From positions 186,001-250,000 of the forward strand of contig NZ_JAPKNI010000002.1 in NCBI RefSeq assembly GCF_026343955.1: a stretch of 64,000 bases of DNA, in the 5' to 3' direction. Below, piece after piece: positions 36,396-45,372 of this stretch (position 1 is the first letter of the stretch; every line of letters begins with the position of its first letter). This stretch comes from Kaistia defluvii (GTDB lineage: Bacteria > Pseudomonadota > Alphaproteobacteria > Rhizobiales > Kaistiaceae). Below the pieces are notes generated by a model. That model made no database searches and was not told the DNA's origin. It saw only the letters and a program-made list of their open reading frames with translations. The translations under genes and the position numbers were made by a program.

Positions 36396-36407
36396 GGACA
36401 TATGTCC
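36396..36407. promoter_or_regulatory. Perfect 12-bp palindrome upstream of the acyloin dehydrogenase operon
   Basis: GGACATATGTCC is self-complementary and lies 65 bases before the E1 start, in an AT-rich stretch that also has the direct repeat TACATTTG TACATTTG (from 36378). It is a plausible operator for the SorC-family regulator encoded in the same operon at 40032. Confidence 0.5.
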
Positions 36408-36472
36408 AGATGCTGCGATATTGATCCCGAACCGGGCCGCGATGCGGCGGCGCCTGATGTTGGAGGGGATCC

Positions 36473-38932
36473 ATGCCCAAGGAAATCACAGTCGACCCGA
36501 ATATTGTCCGTCAGAGGTCGACGGTTTCTTTCGCGGAGATCCCTGTCAACGCCTATGCGACCCCCTTTTCCGAGGAGCGGGCGCGGCGGGGCGATGCGGC
36601 GCTGACGGAAGTCCTCCGCCACATGCTGATCATCCGGGAGTTCGAATCCATGCTGGGTTCGTTCAAGGCGACCGGCGCCTATGCGGGCATCCCCTTCAAC
36701 TACAAGGGGCCGGCGCACCTTTCGATCGGGCAGGAGGGCGCGGCGGTTGGCGCGGCGCTTGCGCTCGAGCCGGAAGATCACATCTTCGGAAGCCATCGCA
36801 GCCATGGTGAATTCATCGCCAAGGGCCTGTCGGCGATCGCGAGGCTGGAGGCGCCTGCGCTTCGGGCCATCATGGCCGGTCACCAGGATGGCGGCCTGCT
36901 GCGGGCGGTGGAGACCCATCTGGGCGGCGATGGCAAGGTTCTGGCGGAGAATTTCCTGCTGTTTGGCCTGCTATCGGAAATCTTCATGCGCGCCAACGGC
37001 TTCAATGGCGGCATGGGGGGCAGCATGCATGCCTTCTTCCCGCCGTTCGGCGCCTATCCGAACAATGCGATCGTCGGCGCATCCGGCGGGATCGCGACCG
37101 GCGCGGCGCTGCGGCGGAAGCTGAGTGGGGCCAAGGGCATCACCGTCGCCAATAGCGGCGATGGCTCGACCGGCTGCGGACCCGTCTGGGAAGCGATGAA
37201 TTTCGCCTCGATGGCGCAGTTCGAAACGCTCTGGGGCGAGAAGCACGGCGGCCTGCCGGTGCTGTTCTTCTTCAACAACAATTTCTACGCCATGGGCGGC
37301 CAGACGATCGGCGAGACGATGGGCTGGGATCGGCTGTCGCGCATCGGCGCGGCGATCAATCCGGCCTCGATGCATGCCGAGACCGTCGATGGCTCCAATC
37401 CGCTCGCCGTCGCCGACGCCGTGGCGCGCAAGCGTGCGCTGCTGCTCGAAGGGAAGGGCCCGGCGCTTCTCGATGTCGAGTGCTATCGCATCAGTGGCCA
37501 CTCGACGACGGATGCCAGCGTCTATCGCTCGCGAGAGGAAATGCAGCTTTGGGAGCCGCATGATCCGATCGTCCTGTTCCAGAGCCAGTTGCTCGCCGAG
37601 GGCATCCTGACCGACGAGAGTCTGGCGGCGATGCGGGCTCAGGTCGTCGCGCAGGTCACCGCGGTCACGGCGGCCGCCGTCAATCCCGAGGCGGCGCCGA
37701 TCGTCGACGTGCGCGCCGATCCGACCCTGATCGGCAAGCTGATGTTCAGCCATCACGAGATCCCGGTTCCGGCGACCCCGGCGCCGCTGCTGGCCGCGCC
37801 GGAGACATCGGCCCGCATTCGCCAGAACGCCAAGAAGGCTCGCTTCGGCTTGTCGGAGACGGGCGAAAAGCTGTCCTCGATGCGCGCCATCACCCTTCGG
37901 GACGGCCTTTTCGAGGCGGTCCTGCATCACATGACCCAGGATCCGAGCCTGATCGCCTATGGCGAGGAATGCCGCGAATGGGGCGGCGCCTTCGGCGTCT
38001 ATCGCGGGCTCTCCGAAATCCTGCCCTATGATCGTCTGTTCAACTCGCCGATCTCCGAGGCTGCCATTGTCGCCACGGCGGTTGGATATGCGCTCGAGGG
38101 CGGCCGGTCTCTCGTCGAGCTGATGTATGGCGATTTCATCGGCCGCGCCGGCGACGAAATCTTCAACCAGATGGCGAAATGGCACGCAATGTCGGCCGGG
38201 GCGCTGAAGGTTCCTGTCGTGCTGCGCTGCTCCGTCGGCAGCAAGTACGGAGCCCAGCATTCGCAGGATTGGTCGTCGCTGGTCGCCCATATTCCTGGCC
38301 TCAAGGTGATCTACCCGGCGACGCCCTATGATGCGAAGGGGCTCTTGGCCTCGGCGCTGTCCAGCGACGATCCGGTCGTGTTTTTCGAGAGCCAGCGGCT
38401 TTACGACACCGTCGAGCCGTTCCGTACCGAAGGCGTGCCGACCGAGTACTACCGCATCCCGATCGGCGAGCCGGACATCAAGCGGGCCGGGTCGGACCTG
38501 ACCATACTGACCATCGGACCTTCGCTCTATTCGGCGATGGCGGCCGCGGACGAATTGCAGGCCAATTACGGCATCTCGGCCGAAATCATCGACGCCCGCA
38601 CGCTGGTGCCGTTCAACTACGACACGGTGCTGGAATCGGTGAAGAAGACCGGGCGGCTCCTGCTGGTTTCCGAAGCGTCCGAGCGCGGCAGCTTCGCCAT
38701 GACGCTGTCGAGCAACATCACGCGCTTCGCCTATGGCGACCTGAAGGCCGCGCCGCGCGTCCTTGGTTCGCCGAACTGGATCGTGCCGGGGGCCGAGATG
38801 GAATCGACCTACTTCCCGCAGGTGGACGACATTCTCGATGCCGTCACCAGCGATTTCTTCCCGGAGAAGCGCGTCAATCGTCGCGGTGTGCGCGATTGGA
38901 ACGACCTCGATCTTGCCCGCCTCGCGCTCTAG
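36473..38932 (+). CDS. Fused alpha-beta E1 of a thiamine-dependent 2-oxo-acid/acyloin dehydrogenase
   Basis: An 819-residue protein that joins both E1 subunits. The alpha half (about 1-450) has YKGPAHLSIGQEGAAVG, SHRSHGEFIAKG and the thiamine diphosphate motif with G229-S232 (NSGDGSTG) and N268-N270. The beta half (from about 475) has LRDGLFEAVLHHM, AYGEECREWGGAFGVYRGL, PISEAAIVATAVGYAL and FFESQRLYD. Acetoin-type E1 enzymes cleave an alpha-hydroxyketone or oxo acid and pass the acyl group to a lipoyl domain. A free lipoyl-domain gene and an alpha/beta hydrolase gene follow, as in acetoin dehydrogenase systems. The locus also has a SorC regulator and xylulokinase, so a sugar-derived acyloin substrate is likely. 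E3 is not in the window. Confidence 0.85.
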   Translation: MPKEITVDPNIVRQRSTVSFAEIPVNAYATPFSEERARRGDAALTEVLRHMLIIREFESMLGSFKATGAYAGIPFNYKGPAHLSIGQEGAAVGAALALEPEDHIFGSHRSHGEFIAKGLSAIARLEAPALRAIMAGHQDGGLLRAVETHLGGDGKVLAENFLLFGLLSEIFMRANGFNGGMGGSMHAFFPPFGAYPNNAIVGASGGIATGAALRRKLSGAKGITVANSGDGSTGCGPVWEAMNFASMAQFETLWGEKHGGLPVLFFFNNNFYAMGGQTIGETMGWDRLSRIGAAINPASMHAETVDGSNPLAVADAVARKRALLLEGKGPALLDVECYRISGHSTTDASVYRSREEMQLWEPHDPIVLFQSQLLAEGILTDESLAAMRAQVVAQVTAVTAAAVNPEAAPIVDVRADPTLIGKLMFSHHEIPVPATPAPLLAAPETSARIRQNAKKARFGLSETGEKLSSMRAITLRDGLFEAVLHHMTQDPSLIAYGEECREWGGAFGVYRGLSEILPYDRLFNSPISEAAIVATAVGYALEGGRSLVELMYGDFIGRAGDEIFNQMAKWHAMSAGALKVPVVLRCSVGSKYGAQHSQDWSSLVAHIPGLKVIYPATPYDAKGLLASALSSDDPVVFFESQRLYDTVEPFRTEGVPTEYYRIPIGEPDIKRAGSDLTILTIGPSLYSAMAAADELQANYGISAEIIDARTLVPFNYDTVLESVKKTGRLLLVSEASERGSFAMTLSSNITRFAYGDLKAAPRVLGSPNWIVPGAEMESTYFPQVDDILDAVTSDFFPEKRVNRRGVRDWNDLDLARLAL

Positions 38933-38959
38933 CCGCGTCCCCTGAACCTGGAGGAAACG

Positions 38960-39199
38960 ATGAACATTCCACTGCTGATGCCGCAACTGGGCAATGAGAC
39001 GACCGAGGCCGAACTGACGGAGTGGCTGAAGGCGGTGGGAGATCCCGTCCGCGAGGGCGAGCAGATCCTGATCGTCACGACGACCAAGCTCAGCATGGAG
39101 ATCGAGGCCCCGGCGACGGGCGTCCTCAAGGACATTGTCGTGCCGGAGGGCGATATCGCCGAAATCGGCGCGACGCTTGCCATCATCGCGACTGAATAG
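38960..39199 (+). CDS. Free-standing lipoyl-domain protein
   Basis: A 79-residue protein that is nothing but one lipoyl/biotinyl domain. The lysine to be lipoylated is in the hairpin TTTKLSMEIEAPATG. In dehydrogenase complexes this domain is normally the N-terminus of E2; here it stands alone and the neighbouring gene encodes an alpha/beta hydrolase. It would carry the acyl group produced by the E1 gene 27 bases upstream. GGAGGAAACG precedes ATG 38960. The hydrolase gene begins 11 bases after its stop. The catalytic acyltransferase domain (HxxxDG) of ordinary E2 proteins is absent. Confidence 0.88.
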   Translation: MNIPLLMPQLGNETTEAELTEWLKAVGDPVREGEQILIVTTTKLSMEIEAPATGVLKDIVVPEGDIAEIGATLAIIATE

Positions 39200-39210
39200 G
39201 CGCTGCCGGC

Positions 39211-39999
39211 ATGGCGGAGACCAACAAGGCGGCCGCCGTGGCAGTGCCGCATCGGCTCGGCGGAAGCGACGGTCGGCCGGAGGTCGTGTTCGTGCATGGC
39301 TTCGGATCGGACCGCTTGGCCTGGCTCGCCAACGCGCCCGCCCTGGCTGGCGCGTTCAAGGTCTGGGGTGTCGACCTGCCGGGGCATGGTGACGCGGAGC
39401 CCGGACAGGATAATAGCCTGGATGGTCTTGCCGATGCGGTGCTGGCAGGCCTGGCCCCCCATCTGACCGGCAAGGTGCATCTGGTCGGCCATTCGCTTGG
39501 CGGCGCCCTTGCGCTTCGCCTGGCCCATCGCGCGCCGGATCGGGTGCGGTCGATCGTGCTCATTGCGCCGGCTGGCCTCGGCAGGGGCATCGACGGCGAT
39601 TTCACGGCCGGCCTCGCGCGGCTGGAGGAGCCGGATCCGGCGTTGGCCCTGCTGCAGCGGCTGGTGGCGCGCCCGCGCCTGATCAACAAGGCGATGGCGC
39701 TGCATGTGCTGGCGCATCTGGACCGGCCGGGACGGCGCCAGGCCCTGTCGGCTCTGGCCGAAAATCTGCCTGCCATCGAGGAGATGGTGCAGCCCGCCAT
39801 CGCCGCGATCCGGCAAGGCGATTTGCCGCGAATGGTCATCTGGGGGGAGAATGACGCCATCAATCCGCTCGATCCGGAGCGGCTGGCGAATTTTGGCGGT
39901 GAACGGCACATCGTGCCGGGTGCCGGCCATCTGCCCCAGATCGAGGAAATCACGCGGGTCAACGGATGGATCCAGGGCTTCCTGACCGCGCATAGCTGA
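39211..39999 (+). CDS. Alpha/beta hydrolase, AcoC-like partner of the lipoyl protein
   Basis: A 262-residue alpha/beta hydrolase. The oxyanion region is VFVHGFGSDRLAW, the nucleophile elbow is GHSLGGALAL, and the late His is in GAGHLPQIE, with Asp near VIWGENDAINP. In acetoin dehydrogenases of Pseudomonas and Ralstonia (AcoC), an E2-like chain is a lipoyl domain followed by this kind of hydrolase domain; here the two halves are separate genes. It may transfer or release the acyl group. It lies 11 bases after the lipoyl gene and 32 bases before the regulator. Confidence 0.83.
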   Translation: MAETNKAAAVAVPHRLGGSDGRPEVVFVHGFGSDRLAWLANAPALAGAFKVWGVDLPGHGDAEPGQDNSLDGLADAVLAGLAPHLTGKVHLVGHSLGGALALRLAHRAPDRVRSIVLIAPAGLGRGIDGDFTAGLARLEEPDPALALLQRLVARPRLINKAMALHVLAHLDRPGRRQALSALAENLPAIEEMVQPAIAAIRQGDLPRMVIWGENDAINPLDPERLANFGGERHIVPGAGHLPQIEEITRVNGWIQGFLTAHS

Positions 40000-40031
40000 C
40001 CGCTGCGCTCGCCGCAGAATTGAGGATTGTA

Positions 40032-41003
40032 TTGGCCAGACTCCAACGAGCCGGACAGAAGCTGCTTTCCGAGACATCGTCGCTCCGCTTGCGCGCGGCG
40101 TGGCTCTATTACAATCAGGGCCTGACGCAGAAGGCTGTCGCCGAGAGGCTCGGCGTCAGCCGGACGACGATCATTCGCGTGCTCGACGAGGCCGTGAAAC
40201 GTGGCGAGGTGCAGATCTGGATCAATGAGGGCATCCAGGAGTGCGTCGAACTCGGTCTGCAGCTCGAAAAGGCGTTCGGCCTGGATGAGGCGATCGTCGT
40301 GCCGGGAGCCGACGACGTCGAGGGGACGGCCAAGGCCGTCGGGCTCGCCCTCGGCCAGTTTCTGTCGGACGCCATTCCCGACGATTGCACGATCGGCGTC
40401 GGCTGGGGACGCACGCTGACCGCTTCGCTCGCCAGCTTCCGCCCGGCCCGGCGCGACCGCGTTCGTGTCGTTTCCCTGCTTGGCGGCGTGCTCGAGGCGC
40501 ATCAGGTCAATCCGATCGAGTTTTCCTGGCGGCTGGCCAGCCAGATCGGGGCGGAGTGCTATCTCTTCCTGTCGCCGCTTCTGGTCGATTCCATCGAGAC
40601 CAAGCGTCATCTGATCGAACGGTGCGGTCTGGATCGCCTCTACCGGCTGGCCGAAGAGCTCGATATCGCCGTCATCAGCGTCGGCGACATCAGCCCGGAC
40701 GCGACGTCGCTCTCCCAGACCCTGATCTCGGCGCAGGAACTGAAGGAACTGGTCGAGGCCGGCTGCGTCGGCGACGCCATCTGCAATTTCCTGGATGCGG
40801 AAGGGCGTTCCGTCCCCCACGCGCTGAACGACCGGGTGATGTCGGTCGATCTCGACAAGATCAGCAAGGCGCGCCACGTCGTCCTGGCGACGGGCGGCGC
40901 CAAGCGCGCCGTCGCCATCCACGCGACGATTCAGCGCGTCGGCTGCAATACGCTGATCACCGACGAGGCCGCGGCGCAGGCCCTTCTCGCCATGGCGCGG
41001 TGA
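40032..41003 (+). CDS. SorC/DeoR-type sugar-binding transcriptional regulator
   Basis: A 323-residue regulator. An N-terminal helix-turn-helix (LRAAWLYYNQGLTQKAVAER, VSRTTIIRVLDEAVKRGEV) precedes a sugar-phosphate-binding domain of the SorC family (CTIGVGWGRTLTASL, VVSLLGGVLEA, VGDICNFLDAEGR-like DAICNFLDAEGR, ATGGAKRAVAIHATI). TTG 40032 is chosen because GAGGA sits six bases before it; an in-frame TTG at 40020 would place the start in the spacer. It lies between the hydrolase and kinase genes and should respond to a phosphorylated sugar, probably the kinase product. Confidence 0.85.
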   Translation: MARLQRAGQKLLSETSSLRLRAAWLYYNQGLTQKAVAERLGVSRTTIIRVLDEAVKRGEVQIWINEGIQECVELGLQLEKAFGLDEAIVVPGADDVEGTAKAVGLALGQFLSDAIPDDCTIGVGWGRTLTASLASFRPARRDRVRVVSLLGGVLEAHQVNPIEFSWRLASQIGAECYLFLSPLLVDSIETKRHLIERCGLDRLYRLAEELDIAVISVGDISPDATSLSQTLISAQELKELVEAGCVGDAICNFLDAEGRSVPHALNDRVMSVDLDKISKARHVVLATGGAKRAVAIHATIQRVGCNTLITDEAAAQALLAMAR

Positions 41004-41023
41004 CGCAAAGCATAATCGGGGGG

Positions 41024-42496
41024 ATGATGTATCTCGGAATCGATGTCGGCACGACGGCGACCAAGGCCATCCTGGTCGACGAGCAGCAACGTACGCTGGC
41101 GCGGGCCACGCAGGACTATGCGACAGCCCGGCCTGGACCCGGGCGCAGCGAGCAGGATCCGGCGCTATGGATCCAGGCCGTTCAGTCCTGCCTTGCGGTC
41201 CTGCGCCAGTCATGCCCCGACGCCTTCGCGGCGGTTCGGGCGCTGGGGCTTTCGGGACAGATGCACTCGCTGGTAACGCTGGACGCCGATCATGATGTCG
41301 TGCGGCCGGCCATTCTCTGGAACGACGGCCGCGGCGCCGACCAGTGCGTGGAGATGGCGGCCAGCGTGCCGGATCTCGCCGAGATATCGGGCGTTCTCCC
41401 CATGACGAGCTTCACGGCTGCCAAGCTGTTGTGGCTCCGGCAGAACGAGCCGCAGGCCTATGACCGAGTGGCCCATGTCCTGCTGGCGAAGGACTATGTG
41501 CGCTTTTGGCTCACGGGCGAGATTGCCAGCGACATGTCCGATGCGGGCGGCACGCAATTGTTCGATCAGGCGCGACGGCAGTGGTCGCCCGCCATCCTGG
41601 ACGGGCTGGGGATCGACCATGCCCTGATGCCGCCGCTCCTGGAGGGGTTCGAAATCGCCGGCCGTTTGCGCCCGACGGTGGCGGCGTCACTGGGCCTGAG
41701 GGCCGGGCTGCCCGTCGCCTGCGGCGGCGCGGATGTCGGCACCGGCGCGATCGGCCTCGGCTGCGCCGCGCCCGGATCGGGCTTCATTTCGCTTGGCACC
41801 GGCGTCGTCTATTTCGTGGCGCAGGATCGCTACGCCCCCAAGCCCGAGCTCGTCCTGCACAATTTCGCCCATTGCACGCCCGGCTGGTACCAGATGGCCG
41901 CCATGCTGAACGGCGCCAGCGCCCTGAACTGGGCCAGGAAGCTGATGGGCGTCGACGATATCGGCGCGCTGGTGTCGAGGGTGGAGGCCCGATATGCGGG
42001 CCCGTCTTCCCTGATGTTCCTGCCCTATCTGAGCGGCGAGAGGACGCCGCATGGAGACAGCGACATTCGCGGCGCCTTTTTCGGGCTGAGCCCGGCTTCC
42101 GACCCCCTCGATATCGCCCAGGCCGTGATGGAGGGAGTGGCCTTTTCGATACGCCAGGCGGATGAACTCCTGACGCAGGCCGGCAGTCCCTGTGCCGTTC
42201 CCGGTCTCATCGGCGGCGGCGCGCAGAGCCTGCTCTGGTGCCGCATCCTGTCGACCGTGCTGGGCCGAAATCTGGCGCGCTACGACGATGCCGATCTCGG
42301 GCCGTCGCTGGGTGCGGCCCGCCTGGCCATGATGGGCGAGAGCGGCTGTGGCATTGCGGAGATTGCGACGCCGCCGGACCACGAGGTGGTGATCGCTCCC
42401 TTTCCGGAGCAGGTCGAGCGCTATGACCGGCGATACGAGGCCTTCAAGGCGATGTTCCCGGCCGTCGCCACCTATTCGTCCCATGCGGATCGCTAG
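41024..42496 (+). CDS. xylB: Xylulokinase-type FGGY carbohydrate kinase
   Basis: A 490-residue FGGY kinase, close to xylulokinase in length and motifs: YLGIDVGTTATKAILVDEQQ, GLSGQMHSLV, RPAILWNDGR, GLPVACGGADVGTGAIG with the catalytic Asp, and GVAFSIRQADELL, then GGGAQSLLWCRILSTVL. FGGY enzymes phosphorylate ketoses; some act on 1-deoxy-D-xylulose or other xylulose analogues. ATG 41024 has GGGGGG upstream; the next ATG (41027) is possible. It follows the SorC gene by 20 bases and converges with the second SorC gene at 25 bases. The acyloin dehydrogenase in the same operon suggests an atypical ketose. Confidence 0.85.
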   Translation: MMYLGIDVGTTATKAILVDEQQRTLARATQDYATARPGPGRSEQDPALWIQAVQSCLAVLRQSCPDAFAAVRALGLSGQMHSLVTLDADHDVVRPAILWNDGRGADQCVEMAASVPDLAEISGVLPMTSFTAAKLLWLRQNEPQAYDRVAHVLLAKDYVRFWLTGEIASDMSDAGGTQLFDQARRQWSPAILDGLGIDHALMPPLLEGFEIAGRLRPTVAASLGLRAGLPVACGGADVGTGAIGLGCAAPGSGFISLGTGVVYFVAQDRYAPKPELVLHNFAHCTPGWYQMAAMLNGASALNWARKLMGVDDIGALVSRVEARYAGPSSLMFLPYLSGERTPHGDSDIRGAFFGLSPASDPLDIAQAVMEGVAFSIRQADELLTQAGSPCAVPGLIGGGAQSLLWCRILSTVLGRNLARYDDADLGPSLGAARLAMMGESGCGIAEIATPPDHEVVIAPFPEQVERYDRRYEAFKAMFPAVATYSSHADR

Positions 42497-42521
42497 CGGG
42501 CTCGGGGGAGGCGAGGGCGGC

Positions 42522-43466
42522 TCAGCCGTCGCAGAGCAGCGCGGCTGTCTCCGCATCCGTGCCCAGCGCATTGATCATGCGCCCGCGCATCGCGGCGCGG
42601 ATGGCGGGCACCTTCTCGGGTCCCGTGGCCACGGCAATGCTGTGTGTGACGCTCGGCAGGGCATCCAGCGGTAGCGAAAGCGTCCGTGCGTCGATGTCGG
42701 AATGCACCACCTGACCGTCCGCATTGTAGAAGCGGGCGCAGATCGAGCCGACGGCGCCGTCCGCGATGATCGCCTGCACGCGCGACGGCGGAAACAGCCC
42801 GTTGCGGAACGTCGACGCGCCTTCGGTCATGGCGCCGATGCCGACGATGGCAATCGATACGCGGTCGATCAACTGGAAGACGTCGCTGACGCCCGAGGTG
42901 GAACGCAGCGCTTCGGCCGCCTCCATCGAGTCGACCACGGCAGGGACCGGCAGAACCCAGGCCCGAGCGCCGATCCGCCGCGCCAGCGTCCGGCAGATTT
43001 CGCCGGTGTGGCTGGCCTCCTCGGCGCGGCCGACACCGCCGATCAGCGTTACGACCGACAGATTGTCGGCGCGGATCAGCCGGCCGGCAGCCGCGACACT
43101 GGCCACCGTCTCGCCATTGGAGACGCCGATTACCGCATCGTCGACAACGAGGTCCTCGATGCCGCGAAACACCGCGTTGCCGAGCAGTTGCAGCCGGTCG
43201 ACATCGGAGGAGCGCCGATCGACCACGATCGCGAAGGAAAGGCCGAAGCGCTGCGTCAGACGCGCTTCGAGTGCGGCGTTGCGAAACGCCCTGGTCGCCA
43301 CGCGGATCTCGACGATGCCGAGTTCCATGGCAAGCTTCAGATACCGGCTGACGGTCGCCTCCGAGATCTGGAGGTTTCGGGCAATCTCGTTCTGGGGGAC
43401 CCCGTCCTCATAGCGGAGCCGGGCGACGTTGATCAGCGCCTGTTCGTCCGGTTTAGGGCGTGCCAT
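42522..43466 (-). CDS. SorC-family sugar-binding transcriptional regulator (second)
   Basis: A 314-residue regulator distinct from the one at 40032. The N-terminal HTH (ALINVARLRYEDGVPQNEIA, LQISEATVSRYLKLAMELGI) is followed by the SorC domain (VIGVSNGETVASVAAAGRL, VVTLIGGVGR, ICRTLARRIGARAWVLPVPA, VGIGAMTEGAS). It ends next to xylB in a convergent arrangement and lies downstream of the sugar ABC genes on the same strand, separated by 157 bases. It probably controls that importer. Confidence 0.87.
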   Translation of the reverse strand: MARPKPDEQALINVARLRYEDGVPQNEIARNLQISEATVSRYLKLAMELGIVEIRVATRAFRNAALEARLTQRFGLSFAIVVDRRSSDVDRLQLLGNAVFRGIEDLVVDDAVIGVSNGETVASVAAAGRLIRADNLSVVTLIGGVGRAEEASHTGEICRTLARRIGARAWVLPVPAVVDSMEAAEALRSTSGVSDVFQLIDRVSIAIVGIGAMTEGASTFRNGLFPPSRVQAIIADGAVGSICARFYNADGQVVHSDIDARTLSLPLDALPSVTHSIAVATGPEKVPAIRAAMRGRMINALGTDAETAALLCDG

Positions 43467-43623
43467 GGGGCTCCTTGATCGCTGCCGGCTGGGCGAGGTC
43501 CGAGCCTCTTCGTGCTGACGACGCTATATCAGATATTCCTGCAATCGCTTTCTCTAAGCGCCTTTGTCGAGACTTTTTTCCCAAGCGGCCACAAGGCTCG
43601 CCCGGGCCCGGCCGATGCCTCCT

Positions 43624-44442
43624 CTACTTGATGCCCGATCCGATGGCGCTATCGATGAAATAGCGCTGCAGGAAGATGAACAGCAACGCCATCGGGATCG
43701 TCCCGAAGGTCGATACCGCCATGATTTCACTATACTTCGTATTCAGCGTCATCTGGAACGCAGCCATGCCGAGAGGCAGGGTGCGCAGCGTGTCGGTGCT
43801 GGTGATGATGAGGGGCCAGAGATAGTTGTTCCAGCTCAGGCTGAAGGTCAGGACCGCGACGACCACGATGCTGGGCGCCAGAAGCGGAACCACGATCCGG
43901 CGCAGAATGGTGAACTCGCTGGCGCCATCGATCCGTCCCGCCTCGAGCAATTCATTCGGGATTCCCTGGATCGCCTGCCGCAGGATGAAGATTCCCGCCG
44001 CATTCAGGGCGGTGGGGAGCACGATGCCGGCATAGCTGTCGTGCCAGCCAAAGGCGTGCACCTGCAGGAAGAGCGGGATCACGATCGCCTCGATCGGGAT
44101 CATGATCGAGGCCAGCACGGCGATCCAGATCATCTCCGAGTAACGGTTGCGCATCTTGGCGAAACCATAGGCGGCGAGCACGCCCAGGAAGAGGGTGATC
44201 AGCACGGATACGCCTGCCGCCAGCAGCGAATTCACCAGATAGCGGAGAAACGGCCGTGCCTGGAACGCCTTCACATAATTGCTGATTCCGGCGCTGCCGA
44301 AATCCCACAGGCTGCCGTCCAGCAGTTCCTTGTCCGTCTTGAAGGAGGCGGCCAGCATCCACAGGATCGGAAACAGGGCGATGGCGGCAAAGATCGCGAT
44401 GAACAGGATAATCGCGATGCGTTCGACCTGGGACCTATGCAT
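43624..44442 (-). CDS. Carbohydrate ABC transporter permease (MalG type)
   Basis: A 272-residue inner-membrane permease with about six hydrophobic segments. The EAA loop of the family is seen in NELLEAGRIDGASEFTILRRIVVPLLAPSI. The C-terminus FLQRYFIDSAIGSGIK is standard for MalG-like proteins. Its start overlaps the end of the other permease gene by eight bases. Confidence 0.92.
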   Translation of the reverse strand: MHRSQVERIAIILFIAIFAAIALFPILWMLAASFKTDKELLDGSLWDFGSAGISNYVKAFQARPFLRYLVNSLLAAGVSVLITLFLGVLAAYGFAKMRNRYSEMIWIAVLASIMIPIEAIVIPLFLQVHAFGWHDSYAGIVLPTALNAAGIFILRQAIQGIPNELLEAGRIDGASEFTILRRIVVPLLAPSIVVVAVLTFSLSWNNYLWPLIITSTDTLRTLPLGMAAFQMTLNTKYSEIMAVSTFGTIPMALLFIFLQRYFIDSAIGSGIK

Positions 44443-45355
44443 CTCTTCGTCCTGAAATCAGCCAGATCTGAATGAGGCTCAGCAGCATGATGCAGCCGAA
44501 GAGCACGATCGAGTAGGTACTGGCCCGGCCCATGTCGAGATAGCTGAACGCTGTCTTGTAGATGAGAATCGTCAGGATCTGCGTCGCATTGGCGGGGCCA
44601 CCATCCGTCAGCACCTGCTGGAAGACAAAGGCCTTGAGGCCGTTCACCGTCGCCAGCACGACCACCAGCGCGATGGTCGGACGCATCAGCGGCAGGGTGA
44701 TGTGCCGGATCATCGGAAACAGCTTGGCGCCGTCGAGCCGGGCGGCTTCGAAGCAGTCGCGCGGCAGGGTCAGGAATCCGGCCAGGAAGATGATGGTGTA
44801 GTAGCTTGTCGCGTGCCACCAGCTCATGAAGATCAGCGCCCACGGCGCATAGGCGCCATTGGTGAGCCACGGAATCGACGCCATGCCAGCGGTATTGAGC
44901 GCGTCGTTGATCGGGCCGCGCTGGTTGAACATCAGCTTCCAGACCAGGGCGACGGAGACGAACGGCAGGATGGACGGCAGATAGAGCAGGAACCGCCAGA
45001 CGCTTCGGCTGCGGCCCAGCGTGCTGAGAAGCCCGCCCAGCACGAAGGACAATCCGATCACCGGCACGATCGTCCAGAAGACGTAGAATGCGGTCACCCA
45101 GAGCGAGCGAAGAAACTGCTCGTCCGAGGCCAGCCGGATGTAGTTGGAAAGCCCGGTGAATACGGGCGGCGACATCAGGTCGTATTTATGGAAGCTGATA
45201 TAGACGGCGTATAATACGGGGTAGAGCTGAAAGATCGCCAAATACAAAAGGGCGGGCGCTATGAATACAAGAGATAAGCGTTTTCTGGATTGAAACACGC
45301 GTCGGTACCTTTCGGCCGGCGTAGTGTCCATCCGGTTTTCATGCCGGATGGACAA
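44435..45355 (-). CDS. Carbohydrate ABC transporter permease (MalF type)
   Basis: A 306-residue permease with six membrane segments, the first at RLSLVFIAPALLYLAIFQLYP. The coupling loop is PRDCFEAARLDGAKLFPMIRHITLPLM. An N-terminal basic tail precedes the first segment. It lies 17 bases after the binding-protein gene. No ATPase gene belongs to this operon; a shared MsmK/UgpC-like ATPase elsewhere would have to serve it. Confidence 0.92.
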   Translation of the reverse strand: MSIRHENRMDTTPAERYRRVFQSRKRLSLVFIAPALLYLAIFQLYPVLYAVYISFHKYDLMSPPVFTGLSNYIRLASDEQFLRSLWVTAFYVFWTIVPVIGLSFVLGGLLSTLGRSRSVWRFLLYLPSILPFVSVALVWKLMFNQRGPINDALNTAGMASIPWLTNGAYAPWALIFMSWWHATSYYTIIFLAGFLTLPRDCFEAARLDGAKLFPMIRHITLPLMRPTIALVVVLATVNGLKAFVFQQVLTDGGPANATQILTILIYKTAFSYLDMGRASTYSIVLFGCIMLLSLIQIWLISGRRDA

Positions 45356-45372
45356 TAGACTGCGACGGATAG

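Noticed and set aside
36971-38986. A 671-codon minus-strand frame opposite the E1 dehydrogenase
   Set aside because: Antisense to a gene with clear thiamine-binding motifs, with no homology and no ribosome binding site of its own.
39183-41213. A 676-codon minus-strand frame across the hydrolase, SorC and xylulokinase genes
   Set aside because: Covers several well-supported genes in antisense and carries no recognisable protein.
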